From Microvirga terrae (lineage in GTDB: Bacteria > Pseudomonadota > Alphaproteobacteria > Rhizobiales > Beijerinckiaceae): a DNA stretch of 64,000 nucleotides. Of the stretch, positions 33,880 through 42,797 are shown piece by piece (the first letter of the stretch is position 1; each line of letters begins with the position of its first letter). Below the pieces are notes generated by a model that searched no databases, had not been told where the DNA came from, and saw only the letters and a list, made by a program, of their open reading frames with translations. Location of the stretch: positions 992,001 through 1,056,000 of the forward strand of contig NZ_CP102845.1 in assembly GCF_013307435.2 (NCBI RefSeq). The letters run 5' to 3'. A program made the translations under genes and the position numbers.

Positions 33880-34107
33880 TCACGCCCGTCCGGCACAGGG
33901 TCCGATAGAGTTCACATCCTCGCCGGAGTCAGGTTCATGAATCGCGCTTATCACAGCCGTGATCATAGCGTCGGCGGCCCGATCAGACTCATTGATGAGA
34001 TCCGTCATCTGCGGCTGCCCATCACGGAAGGTGATCAGGAGTGCCCCCGTTGGCTCTCCTTGTTCACGCAGGTGGCGCAGAAGGGCTTTCCGATTGAGCT
34101 TGCGCAT
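33880..34107 (-). CDS. Small hypothetical protein, 75 residues
   Basis: ORF starting MRKLNRKALLRHLREQGEP, with AGGGGAT 7 bp before the ATG at 34107. It has a basic N terminus and an acidic helical middle (DLINESDRAADAMITAVISA). An in-frame start at 34239 has no ribosome site. It is convergent with the CYTH-CHAD gene. No family recognised. Confidence 0.5.
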   Translation of the reverse strand: MRKLNRKALLRHLREQGEPTGALLITFRDGQPQMTDLINESDRAADAMITAVISAIHEPDSGEDVNSIGPCAGRA

Positions 34108-34354
34108 GATCCGATCCCCTGAAGTGGGCGAGCGGCATCTATCCATAAGCTTATGACATCCTGGTAACACATGATCCCCGGAACCAGATTCTCGGCCGAC
34201 CAGGGACGTGAATACTCCCCTCTCGCACGCGCACCACACGGCAGTTCATCGTGGAGAAGTCTGCCAGGTCATGGTGCAGGGGGGCACGAGGGGCCTTCAA
34301 CCACCCTGCCATCTGACTGACATCTGATCCTATCTCGGTTCCGGATCCATGGCT

Positions 34355-35035
34355 CTAGCGTCCCGCCGCCTTCCCAGGCATGCCCAAGAGAGCGTCCATG
34401 GCTTCCTCGCCCCAGCCCCCAGTGATGCCCGCCTTGTCGGCCATGCGCCAGTAAAGCGGCAGCCAGAGCACGTTGAAGGCGACGAGGAAGAAGCTCGCAT
34501 GGACGGCGAGCGTGGTCGGGTCGGTGCGCGCGAACGCGGCCGCGACGATGGCACCGCTGCCCATCCCTCCCCAGAGGATCATGGTCTGGCTGAGCAGACT
34601 GAACGCCAGGAGAGGGATCGGTGCCACGTCCAGTCGCCGGACCAGCATCATCGTGCCGATGATGCCGACGCCGAACCCGGTCGCGGATTCCGCGAAAGGG
34701 CCGATCAGGAAGCAGGCCGTGAACAGGAGCCGGCGTCTGGCGCGCGCATCGGGCAAGGTCGCCTCGACCGGCATGGCGGCGTTGCCGGGCCTGATCGCCA
34801 TTTGCCAGAACAGCAGGCCGCCGAGGATGTAGGGCACCACGATCCAGCCGATCCATGCGCCGCGCGCAAGGGCGATCACGGCATCCGGTCCCCGGAAATC
34901 AAGCGGGGCCGTCGTGAGCGCGACAAGGAGCGCGGCGGACAGGCCGAGGAGCGAGGCTGCAAGCGTGCCGAGCCGCCCATTCGCGATCGCGGCAATGACC
35001 GCGACTGCGGGGAGCGTCCATAGGATATAGGTCAA
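34355..35035 (-). pseudogene. C-terminally truncated L-lactate permease-like gene
   Basis: About 226 codons with five to six hydrophobic helices resembling the first half of LctP (LTYILWTLPAVAVIAAIANG at the start; FLIGPFAESATGFGVGIIGT carries the family's acidic A-G-F-G motif). LctP proteins are about 520-560 residues, and nothing like the second half follows. No in-frame ATG precedes the homology; TTG 35035 is the best start, and the frame upstream runs into the DapA-like gene. It is probably a degraded terminal gene of the MocR-linked operon, although a short permease cannot be excluded. Confidence 0.6.
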
Positions 35036-35123
35036 CCGGAAGCCGTCTCTTGCGCGGCTCCATCTACCTGGAGACAGAGCCGCCGCATATCGGTCGCGTG
35101 ACGTATCATGAATGGTATTCCGA

Positions 35124-36026
35124 TCACCCTGTGACGTGGGTCGGCAGACGTGCCAGCGTGTCGGCGACCTGACGCTTAGCCGTGTCGGGTAGGGGCAGGA
35201 TGGGCCGTGGCGGCTCGGTGCGGCAGATGTCGAGCAACTCGGCCAGCTCGTAGACGACGCGCAGGCTGGAGTACTGCCTGAAGAGTGCCCACAGCGGTTC
35301 AAGCATGCCGTCAAGCCTGCGTGCCTCGGCGGCATCGCCCTGTTGGGCCGCCCTGACGAGCTTCAGGCACACGCCCGGCAACAGTCCGCCGAGGACGCTG
35401 TACCAGGTATCGGCTCCGGCGAGCATGGTCTCCGCCGCCGTCCAGTCCGCGCTGCACCCGATCGAGAAATCCTGGGGGGCGATCGCACGCTGGCTAGCCA
35501 GGTGCTGGGCCGTATCATTGGCGCCGACACCCGGATTCTTGATGGCCACGATGCCGGGCACCTTTGCGAGACGGGCGACGAGCTCCGTCGTGAACTTGAA
35601 GTGCGTCGTGCCTGGGTTGTCGTAGATCACAACCGGCAGGCTACTTTCTCGCGCGACGGTCGAGAAGTGCTCGAACACCTCGTCGTCGGTGAGCGGCGTG
35701 TAGGACGCGGCCGAGAGCAGGCCCGCCGCCGCGCCGATGTCCCTGGCGTCCTGGGCAAGCCCGACCGCCTCATCGGTGCGCAACGCACCGATCCCGGCGA
35801 TGATCGGGGTCCGGCCGGAGGCCTCTTCCAGGGCCGCCTCGATCGCCCGCCGCCGTTCGTCGCGGGTCAGGTACATGTAGATCCCAGTGCTGCCGAGCAG
35901 GCCGATGGAATCGACCTCGGCGGCAACCAGGCGGGCCACCAGCCTGCGCAGCACAGTGGTGTCTACGCGGCCGGCAGCGTCGGTGGGCGTGATCGGAAAA
36001 GCCGATAGACCGTTGGGAAGACTCAT
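35124..36026 (-). CDS. DapA-family (dihydrodipicolinate synthase / N-acetylneuraminate lyase) aldolase
   Basis: Class I aldolase of 300 residues. The Schiff-base lysine lies in GIVAIKNPGVGAND, the catalytic tyrosine in LPVVIYDNPGTTHFKF, and the N-terminal motif is SIGLLGSTGIYMYLTRDERR. True DapA carries GTTGE in this last position; GSTGIYMYL is unusual, so lysine synthesis is unlikely and a catabolic or 2-oxoacid aldolase role is favoured. It lies 49 bp downstream of yggS in the PLP gene cluster. Confidence 0.85.
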   Translation of the reverse strand: MSLPNGLSAFPITPTDAAGRVDTTVLRRLVARLVAAEVDSIGLLGSTGIYMYLTRDERRRAIEAALEEASGRTPIIAGIGALRTDEAVGLAQDARDIGAAAGLLSAASYTPLTDDEVFEHFSTVARESSLPVVIYDNPGTTHFKFTTELVARLAKVPGIVAIKNPGVGANDTAQHLASQRAIAPQDFSIGCSADWTAAETMLAGADTWYSVLGGLLPGVCLKLVRAAQQGDAAEARRLDGMLEPLWALFRQYSSLRVVYELAELLDICRTEPPRPILPLPDTAKRQVADTLARLPTHVTG

Positions 36027-36075
36027 GATGGATCTCCAGAATGCTCGATGAGGCGAGGGGAGGTTCGGCTAGAGC

Positions 36076-36870
36076 TCACGTCGGTTGTGCACTACCCGCG
36101 AAACCCGGCCAATAATGACCATCGGGGGTGGGACGCTTGCCGAAGATGGCCTGGCCCACCCGCACGACGGTGGCACCTTCCTCGATCGCTTCCTCGTAGT
36201 CGCCGGACATTCCCATCGACAGCTCCGTCAGCTTTGCGTCATGCCGAACGACCTCGTCGCGCAGGCGGCGCAACAGGGTAAAGCATGGACGCACCTTCGC
36301 CATGTCGGAGCTGAAGAGAGCCAGCGTCATCAACCCGCGCGGCTTCAATCGGGGAAAACTCTTCAGTGTGTCCACGAACGGCAGTAGGGCATCCGGGTGC
36401 AGGCCGAACTTGCTCTCCTCCCCGGAGGTGTTGACCTGCACGAAGACGTCGAGGAAGCGGTCCTCACGCTCCAGCCGTTCGTTGAGGAGATCGGCCCGCC
36501 GCAGACTGTCGAGCGCGTGGAACTCGCGGGCGAAGCGGGTCAGGACCTTGACCTTGTTCGTCTGGAGATGCCCGACGATGCTCCAGTCGATGGCGAGGTC
36601 GCCCAGTGCCTCGCGCTTCGAGACGGCCTCCTGGATCCTGTTCTCGCCGAAGGAGTGGATGCCCGCCTCGAAGGCAAGCCGCAGGATGTGGGCCGGGACG
36701 GTCTTCGTGACTGGAAGGAGCCGCACGGACGGGCGGTCCCGTCCGGCGCGGGCGCAGGCACGCGCGATGCGTTCCTCGACCGCCGCCAGATTGGCGCGGA
36801 AGGAGGACAGCGGGTCGGACCCGAAGCGCTGGATGTCGTCCGGAGAAAGCGGCATGCGGTCGTCTGTCAT
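36076..36870 (-). CDS. YggS-family PLP-binding protein (PLP homeostasis)
   Basis: Single-domain PLP protein of 264 residues. The PLP lysine lies in RLLPVTKTVPAHILR, followed by the signatures FGENRIQEA, WSIVGHLQTNKVK, LSMGMSGDYEEAI and VRVGQAIFG. The family buffers PLP and affects amino-acid pools. It is about 30 residues longer than E. coli YggS at the N terminus. Its ATG overlaps the stop of the upstream gamma-lyase gene by 4 bp, an unusual direct coupling of a PLP enzyme with a PLP carrier. Confidence 0.9.
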   Translation of the reverse strand: MTDDRMPLSPDDIQRFGSDPLSSFRANLAAVEERIARACARAGRDRPSVRLLPVTKTVPAHILRLAFEAGIHSFGENRIQEAVSKREALGDLAIDWSIVGHLQTNKVKVLTRFAREFHALDSLRRADLLNERLEREDRFLDVFVQVNTSGEESKFGLHPDALLPFVDTLKSFPRLKPRGLMTLALFSSDMAKVRPCFTLLRRLRDEVVRHDAKLTELSMGMSGDYEEAIEEGATVVRVGQAIFGKRPTPDGHYWPGFAGSAQPT

Positions 36871-38102
36871 GATGCCTCGATCGCCTGGCGCAGGTCGGCA
36901 ATGACGTCCTCTTGGTTTTCGAGGCCGACGGAGAGGCGGATCAGATCCTCGCCGACGCCCTCCACCATGTGGGCGTCCTTGCGGATTGGCTGGCGGGCAC
37001 GGGTGAGGCTGGCGGGATGGCAGATGAGGCTGTCGGCATCGCCGAGGCTGACGGCGCGAGTGATGAGACCGAGCCGATCCATCATCCGGCGTGCACCCTC
37101 GAACCCGGCATGAAGCCCGAAGGCCAGCATGCCCGAACCGTTGGACATCTGCTTGCGGGCGATTGCATGGCCGGGGTGGGAGTCGAGGAACGGGTAGCTC
37201 ACCCAGGCCACCGCCGGATGCTCCTCCAGCATCCGCGCGACGGCCAGGGCCGATGCGCTGTGGCGCTCCATGCGCAGGGTCAGGGTCTTGAGGCCACGCA
37301 GGATCAGGAAGGAGGCAAGCGGCGAGATCGCAGCGCCGGTGATGTAGCGCAGGCCCGTCTCATGCAGCTTGTGCAGGGTCTCGGCATCGCCCAGCAGCGC
37401 ACCGCTCAAGGCATCGCCATGGCCGTTGATGTACTTGGTCAGCGAATGCAGCACGATATCGGCGCCATGCTCGATCGGGCGCTGCAATGCGGGCGAGGCG
37501 AATGTGCTGTCGACGGCGACCTGCACGCCATGCGCGTGGGCGCGCTCGGTGATCGCGGCGATGTCGAGAACGGCACTCAGTGGATTCACGGGCGTCTCGA
37601 AGTAGACGAGGCGCGTCCGCTCGGTGATGGCCGCGTCGAGATTGGCCGGCTCGGCAAGGTCGACGGGGACAACCTTGATGCCGAAGCGCGGAAGGGCCTG
37701 CTCGACCATCGCGACCGTGTTCGAATAGAGCGTCCGGTGCACGATCAGCTCGTCGCCTTGCGACAGCAGGGACAGGGTCAGCGCCCCGAAGGCGGCCATG
37801 CCGGACGCGACCACCAGGCCGGCCTCCGCGCCCTCAATGTTGGCAAGCCTCCGCTCGAGGATCTCGGTCGTCGGGTTGTGCTCGCGCGCGTAGAGCCTGC
37901 CGCCGAGCGCCGCTTCGGCTTCGTTCGCCGCCACGCTGGCGAAGCCGTAGGTGGAGGTCAGGAAGACCGGCGGCTGGACGGCGTTCGAGAACGCGGCTGG
38001 GTCGAAACCGTGGTGAATGGTGCGGGTGGCAAAGCCGAGTTCCTCCCGGTCGTGTGGCGTATCCTGGAACTCTGCTTCGGGTTGCTTGGCGTTGCTGCTC
38101 AT
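36867..38102 (-). CDS. Cys/Met-metabolism PLP enzyme (methionine gamma-lyase / cystathionine gamma-lyase-like)
   Basis: PLP enzyme of 411 residues. It shows PPVFLTSTYGFASVAANEAE, YAREHNPTTEILERRLANIE, FETPVNPLSAVLDI, and the PLP lysine in LHSLTKYINGHGDALSGALL. The N-terminal YxR and the NPT motif are family hallmarks; the pattern resembles MdeA-type gamma-lyases more than MetZ or MetB. Start chosen at 38102 (MSSNAKQPEAEF); an in-frame start at 38207 would overlap the divergent regulator. First gene of a leftward operon with yggS and a DapA-like aldolase. Substrate not decided by sequence. Confidence 0.87.
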   Translation of the reverse strand: MSSNAKQPEAEFQDTPHDREELGFATRTIHHGFDPAAFSNAVQPPVFLTSTYGFASVAANEAEAALGGRLYAREHNPTTEILERRLANIEGAEAGLVVASGMAAFGALTLSLLSQGDELIVHRTLYSNTVAMVEQALPRFGIKVVPVDLAEPANLDAAITERTRLVYFETPVNPLSAVLDIAAITERAHAHGVQVAVDSTFASPALQRPIEHGADIVLHSLTKYINGHGDALSGALLGDAETLHKLHETGLRYITGAAISPLASFLILRGLKTLTLRMERHSASALAVARMLEEHPAVAWVSYPFLDSHPGHAIARKQMSNGSGMLAFGLHAGFEGARRMMDRLGLITRAVSLGDADSLICHPASLTRARQPIRKDAHMVEGVGEDLIRLSVGLENQEDVIADLRQAIEAS

Positions 38103-38120
38103 CGACTGCTCGGATCCCTC

Positions 38121-38195
38121 TTGGAATTGACTTGGAATATCGGCAAACTGGCTCAGGCAGAACGTCCAGTTGGTGACAAAGTAGGTGGTCCAGTT
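38121..38195. promoter_or_regulatory. Direct repeats between the MocR and gamma-lyase genes
   Basis: Two pairs of direct repeats lie in the divergent gap: TTGGAAT at 38121-38127 and 38132-38138, and GTCCAGTT at 38164-38171 and 38188-38195. MocR/PdxR regulators are known to bind direct repeats near their own start, so these are plausible operators. If the second GTCCAGTT is a site, the regulator probably starts at 38224. Confidence 0.4.
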
Positions 38196-39660
38196 CGAAA
38201 CAGGCATCGAACGTCCCCGCGGGATGGGAGCGCGCCAGATCTACGAAGCGCTCCGCGATCAGATCCTTGGCGGCGTGTTCGGGGTGGACGGGCCCTTGCC
38301 GTCGTCCCGTGCCCTGGCCCTCGAGCTGGGCGTCTCCCGCACGACGGTCATGGCCGCCCATGAGCAACTTCTGGCCGAGGGTTTCATAACAGTATGTCAG
38401 GGGAGGCGGCCGCGTGTCGCGCCGGCCGTGGTCGACAGGGACGTACGCAGCCAGCCATCGAAGAGTGCGCGGTCGATTCGCCTGTCTGCCTATGGGGAAC
38501 GCGTTCGTACCACGCCGCCGTGGAGCAGGCCGGAGGCAGGCAAGCTGATCGCCGATTTCCGCTATGGCGATCTCGCGCCGTCGGACTTCCCGACGGCGGT
38601 TTGGAAACGCGCGGTCAACGCGGCCATGGTGCAGCGACCGGAGCGACTGACCTATGGCGATCCCCGGGGATCGCGACGGCTGCGCATGGCTTTGCAGGGC
38701 TACCTCTGGCGTTCACGGACACTGCGCTGCGATCCGGAGCAGATCATCATCGTCAACGGATCGCAGCAGGGGTTGGACCTGTGCGCCCGGCTGATCCTCG
38801 ATCAGGGCGACCGCTTCGTGATCGAGAACCCCTGTTATGCCATGGCCCGGCAGATCTTCGCCGGCACGGGCGCCACACCCGTCCCGATTGCCGTCGATGA
38901 TGATGGGTTGAGGACCGATCTGCTGGCCGGGATCGATGCGGGGCTGGTCTACGTCACGCCGTCGCATCAGTTCCCGCTCGGAGGCGTGATGCCGGTTTCG
39001 AGGCGCCACCGGTTGCTGGAATGGGCGCGGCAGCACGACGCCTACGTGATCGAGGACGATTACGACAGCGAGTACCGCTACGACATCAATCCGGTTCCCC
39101 CGCTGCATGGACTGGAGGACAGCGGCAACGTCATCTATCTCGGAACCATCTCCAAGACGCTCTCGCCGACCCTCCGGATCGGCTATCTTGTCGTCCCGCC
39201 CGGTTTGCAGGATGTGTTCGCAGTGGCCAAGCGACTGACAGACCGGCATTCTCCCGCCAACGAGCAGGAGGCTTTGGCCTCGCTCATCGAAGGCGGTGCT
39301 TATGAAAGGCATGTGCGCCGGGTACGCCGCCTCAATGGCGAGCGGCGGCAGACGCTGCTCAACGTGCTGCGCCTCAAGTTTGGGGACAGGATCGCCGTCG
39401 ATGGAGCGGACGCCGGGTTGCACATCGTTGTGCGGTTCAAGGACCTGCCGCAATCCCTGGAGGCCGCCCTCATCGAACGGGCGCGCCTTGCCGGGGTCGG
39501 AGTGCATTCCACCTCACCGCTGTACAGTCCGGGCGCGGACGGCATCCGAGCCGATCACGTCAGTCTCGTGATGGGCTATTCCGCCCTGGATACCCGGCGG
39601 ATTGAGAGGGGCGTCCATCTTCTGGCTGAGGCTATCGTGCAGGTTCGAGGGGATGCCTGA
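38185..39660 (+). CDS. MocR/PdxR-family regulator (GntR HTH fused to an aminotransferase-like domain)
   Basis: A 491-residue transcription factor. The N-terminal GntR winged helix (QIYEALRDQILGG, LPSSRALALELGVSRTTVMA) is followed by a fold-type-I aminotransferase-like effector domain that binds PLP, with the lysine in TISKTLSPTLRIGYLVV and the DYDSEYRYD motif. A GTG at 38185 or an ATG at 38224 could be the start; the helix-turn-helix is intact either way. It is divergent from the gamma-lyase/yggS/DapA-like operon, which is its likely target. Confidence 0.9.
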   Translation: MVQFETGIERPRGMGARQIYEALRDQILGGVFGVDGPLPSSRALALELGVSRTTVMAAHEQLLAEGFITVCQGRRPRVAPAVVDRDVRSQPSKSARSIRLSAYGERVRTTPPWSRPEAGKLIADFRYGDLAPSDFPTAVWKRAVNAAMVQRPERLTYGDPRGSRRLRMALQGYLWRSRTLRCDPEQIIIVNGSQQGLDLCARLILDQGDRFVIENPCYAMARQIFAGTGATPVPIAVDDDGLRTDLLAGIDAGLVYVTPSHQFPLGGVMPVSRRHRLLEWARQHDAYVIEDDYDSEYRYDINPVPPLHGLEDSGNVIYLGTISKTLSPTLRIGYLVVPPGLQDVFAVAKRLTDRHSPANEQEALASLIEGGAYERHVRRVRRLNGERRQTLLNVLRLKFGDRIAVDGADAGLHIVVRFKDLPQSLEAALIERARLAGVGVHSTSPLYSPGADGIRADHVSLVMGYSALDTRRIERGVHLLAEAIVQVRGDA

Positions 39661-39696
39661 AAGGGCAGGGGGAACCAACGATCGAAGGACTCGGCC

Positions 39697-40383
39697 TCAG
39701 GTCACGGAGACCCTTTGTCTTTGGATTTCGCAGCTTGGCATGAGCTGTGACAACCCTTGGACGAGCATGTCGCCCGCTTCATCGAGGGCGTTCTCCGGCA
39801 TGGTGCCGAGGGCCTCGAGGATGAACCACATCCGGCCTGCTGCGGTCTCCAGACGGGTGCGGGTACCCTGACGCCAATTCCATCGCCTACACGTGACGCC
39901 GAGATCGTCCCTCCAGATCACCTCGCCCGGTGCTGGATGCTCCAAGACCGCTTCCCCATTCATCATGGTGTCGAAAATTTCCGTCCCATCGGCGACCGTC
40001 AGGTGGGGGCGCCCAACGTACGCGTCGAAGTTCTCCCCGCCGACGGGCAGGGCGTAGCGGAGACTGACGGCATTGTAGAGATCGACCACGGGGTTGATTG
40101 CTGGGATCCGGCCGTCCTTGATGACGCGCTTTCTCAAGGCCTGGGCAGAGCATGGCGTCCGGTTGGGCTTCGCACCGAAGCGCTGGTACGCGTCCGACCA
40201 ACTGGCCAGGTGAGCGTCCGCCCAAGATGGTCCGCCCGCTGAAACGAACTCACAGGCAGTCGTCAGGACGCTGGAGTCGAAGCTTCCTTCCTTGGCCCCC
40301 TCGGCATCGACGTGAATGCTCAGGGCACGGAAGTCAGGGGCAATCCCCTTGATCGGTTCAGCGATGATCGGAGTCTCGAACAT
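39697..40383 (-). CDS. B3/4 (PheT-like) domain protein
   Basis: A 228-residue stand-alone B3/B4 domain, related to the editing domain of phenylalanyl-tRNA synthetase beta. It shows YQRFGAKPNRTPCSAQALRK, PAINPVVDLYNAVSLRYALP and AVLEHPAPGEVIWRDDLGV. Family members may deacylate mischarged tRNA or bind amino-acyl ligands; activity here is unproven. It is convergent with the MocR gene, 36 bp away. Confidence 0.85.
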   Translation of the reverse strand: MFETPIIAEPIKGIAPDFRALSIHVDAEGAKEGSFDSSVLTTACEFVSAGGPSWADAHLASWSDAYQRFGAKPNRTPCSAQALRKRVIKDGRIPAINPVVDLYNAVSLRYALPVGGENFDAYVGRPHLTVADGTEIFDTMMNGEAVLEHPAPGEVIWRDDLGVTCRRWNWRQGTRTRLETAAGRMWFILEALGTMPENALDEAGDMLVQGLSQLMPSCEIQRQRVSVT

Positions 40384-40810
40384 ACCACTCGGTTCCGTTG
40401 TTTGGTTCGGGCTGGAATATCGGTCATGCTCTGGACGGTCAACGTATCGACATGCCTAGCGCTTCGGCGGGTGCGAACACCGTACGGACTGTTCTGCGCG
40501 ATATGGGAAGGTCTGGAGCTGGCACTGGGCTGACCTTAGCGACAATTCCGTATTGGCGGCGTGAGCTGACCTTCACACGACCAAGCTGAAGGGCAGTCCG
40601 TGACCCGAATGAGACGTTCAGGCAGGCCAAGTGCATCGGCTCGCTATACAACGTGGAAGCCGTTGAGCTGCCCAATGCTAGATTGAGATCGATCGTTCAG
40701 AGGTATCCTCTCTCCAGTCGACGCGGCATCCCTGTTCTTCGCCGAGGTGCCGTAAGGGCTTGGGCGGATGGCGGACCTCGACCAAGAGACATAGCGTCCC
40801 GCCGCGGGCG
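40384..40810. other. Gene-poor interval with dispersed repeat fragments
   Basis: About 430 bp with no supported gene. It contains GGCACTGGGCTGACCTT (40521-40537), nearly repeated at 55470-55486, and TTCCGTATT plus AGCTGACCTTCA (40546-40575), repeated with identical spacing at 50446-50475. Confidence 0.55.
40546..40575 (+). repeat. Dispersed repeat, copy 1
   Basis: TTCCGTATT, nine variable bases, then AGCTGACCTTCA. Copy 2 at 50446-50475 has the same two blocks with the same spacing, and similarity continues downstream (CCAAGC). Confidence 0.5.
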
Positions 40811-42286
40811 TCAGATCGCCCGCGGCGGCAGCGGCTCACGGGCCGGGCCGTGAATGACAGTTCCATCAGCTTCGAACATCGAGCCATGACAGGGACAATC
40901 CCAGGTCCGGTCCGCGTTGTTCCAGGTCACGGTGCAGCCCTTGTGCGTGCAACTGGCCGACACGGCGTGGAGATCGCCGTTGTCATCCCGCCAGACGGCA
41001 ATCTTCTCATCGCCGCGGGTGATCACCCCGCCTTCACCCGGTCCAATCTCCGCAACGTTGGCGACGAGGGACTGTGTGCCCCCGCTCTGGTGGAAGTCTT
41101 CGGGCGCAGGCCGCGTCGGGTCGTAGAGCTTGCCCCAGAGGCGTGAGCCGGTCGCAATCTCAGCGGCGATCTGCAAGCCGGCCGCCGTGCCGTTGCTGAT
41201 GCCCCACCCATTGAAGCCGGTCGCCACATGGAAGCCCGAGGACTTCTTCGGGTCAGGCTGGCCCACGTACGGCGTGCGGTCGGCTGTGTCGTAGTCCTCG
41301 TTGCACCAGCGCCAGACCACCTCGCGGACAGGAAGGTTCGTCCGAGCCCACTGCTCCAGTTCCAGGAAGCGCCGGGCGACATCGCCGTCCTGGCCCGTGT
41401 TGAAGCGAGGTCCCAGCGTGATCAGCAACGGCCCGTCCTGATCACGACCCGCCCGGATCGAGTGCGTCGGATCGTCGATGCTGATGAACATGCCATCAAC
41501 GGCCGCGGGGTCCTCTGGCCGGAACGCCATGGCGACATGGCTGCGGGGCTGGGTGCGGTTGGCGTAACCGACCGGGCTCTTCGCCGTCATGTTGGTCGCG
41601 ATGACCACGTGGGCTGCCTTGACGGTCTCCTGTGCAGTCCCGATGCGCCACCCGTCGTCCTGGTCAAAGGACGTGGCCCGGCTCTGCTCAAAGATCCGGC
41701 CGCCCCGAGCCTCGACCGCTTGGGCGAGGGCCACCAGATAGCTTGCCGGATTGAACTGGGCCTGGTCAGGGAAGCACAACGCGCCTGCCGTGGGGAAGGG
41801 CAGGGGTGCTCGGTCGAGAACCTGCGCCTCGAAGCCGAGGATCCGGGCAGCCTCGGCCTCCTGGCGGATGGCATCCACCCGGTGCGGATCACAGGTATAG
41901 GCATAGGCCGCTTTACGTTCGTAGTCGCACGCGATGCCCAGCGTCTCAATCCAGGTGCGGATCCGTTCGACGGCGACGCGATTGGCCTCGGCGTACAATA
42001 CAGCAATGTCCTGGCCGACTGTATCGATCAAATGGCGGTAGATCAGGCTATGCTGCGTCGTGATCTTGGCCGTCGAGCGGCCGGTCACCTGAGCACCGAC
42101 CCGGCGGGCCTCCAGCACCACGACCGACTTGCCGGCCTCACACAGCGACAGGGCCGCCGTCAGTCCGACGATGCCGGCGCCGACGATCACCACATCGCAG
42201 TTCTGCGAGCCAGTCAGGCTCGGAAAGCCTGCCTTCGGGGCTGTTGCAACCCAGCAGGAGTCATTGCGTCCGGGGAGTGCGGCCAT
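40811..42286 (-). CDS. FAD-dependent oxidoreductase fused to a C-terminal Rieske [2Fe-2S] domain
   Basis: A 491-residue protein. The N-terminal DAO-type FAD domain has VVIVGAGIVGLTAALSLCEA (from about residue 32) and HVATGFNGWGISNGTAAG. The C-terminal Rieske domain has CTHKGC and CPCHGS, with both Cys-His pairs intact. Such fusions are common in soil bacteria and cyanobacteria, often annotated as glycine/D-amino-acid oxidase-like; the true substrate is unknown. A cupin gene lies 26 bp upstream on the same strand. No signal peptide is evident. Confidence 0.9.
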   Translation of the reverse strand: MAALPGRNDSCWVATAPKAGFPSLTGSQNCDVVIVGAGIVGLTAALSLCEAGKSVVVLEARRVGAQVTGRSTAKITTQHSLIYRHLIDTVGQDIAVLYAEANRVAVERIRTWIETLGIACDYERKAAYAYTCDPHRVDAIRQEAEAARILGFEAQVLDRAPLPFPTAGALCFPDQAQFNPASYLVALAQAVEARGGRIFEQSRATSFDQDDGWRIGTAQETVKAAHVVIATNMTAKSPVGYANRTQPRSHVAMAFRPEDPAAVDGMFISIDDPTHSIRAGRDQDGPLLITLGPRFNTGQDGDVARRFLELEQWARTNLPVREVVWRWCNEDYDTADRTPYVGQPDPKKSSGFHVATGFNGWGISNGTAAGLQIAAEIATGSRLWGKLYDPTRPAPEDFHQSGGTQSLVANVAEIGPGEGGVITRGDEKIAVWRDDNGDLHAVSASCTHKGCTVTWNNADRTWDCPCHGSMFEADGTVIHGPAREPLPPRAI

Positions 42287-42312
42287 CAGGTTCTCCAGCG
42301 CCGGTCGTCGGA

Positions 42313-42654
42313 TCAGGACGACTCGCGGCCGTGCACCTGCGCCGGCGGGGCTGTGGCTTCAACAGCGGTGAAGGTTTCCAGGATACGGTAGGTGTGTTCG
42401 GCGCCCGCCGGAACCACCCAGGAATCGCCTGGCTCCAGTCGCACCGTCTGCCCCTCGATCTCCAGCTCGGCCCGTCCCGCGATGACGTAGCCGACCACTT
42501 CGTACTCGTGCTTGTGCAAGGGTTTGTCTTGCGTCGGTTCCTCATCGCGCCACATCCGCATCGAGACGCGTTTGCCGGAAGCGAGATAGACCTCGCCTTG
42601 AGCACCTGTGGGCGAGTGGGCGCTGCTGACCTTCTTCACGGTGGTATCGGTCAT
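42313..42654 (-). CDS. Single-domain cupin protein
   Basis: A 113-residue cupin. Motif 1 is PLHKHEYEVVGYVIAGRAEL with metal-binding H-x-H and E. Motif 2 is PGDSWVVPAGAEHTYRI, supplying the third histidine. It is located 26 bp upstream of the FAD-Rieske gene in the same direction, so the two likely form an operon. Function could be sugar or small-molecule binding, or a dioxygenase; not decidable here. Confidence 0.88.
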   Translation of the reverse strand: MTDTTVKKVSSAHSPTGAQGEVYLASGKRVSMRMWRDEEPTQDKPLHKHEYEVVGYVIAGRAELEIEGQTVRLEPGDSWVVPAGAEHTYRILETFTAVEATAPPAQVHGRESS

Positions 42655-42797
42655 CCGCTCCTCCTGTCTTGTGTTGGGGGGAAACGGGGCCGATACCTAC
42701 CGCGTTCCCTCACAGGCCGCTTGAGTGAACTTTCCATATCCGGCAACAGCGGCGTGGGACTGGTTCGTTCCACGGCTGCGCCAAGGAGGCCTGACCC

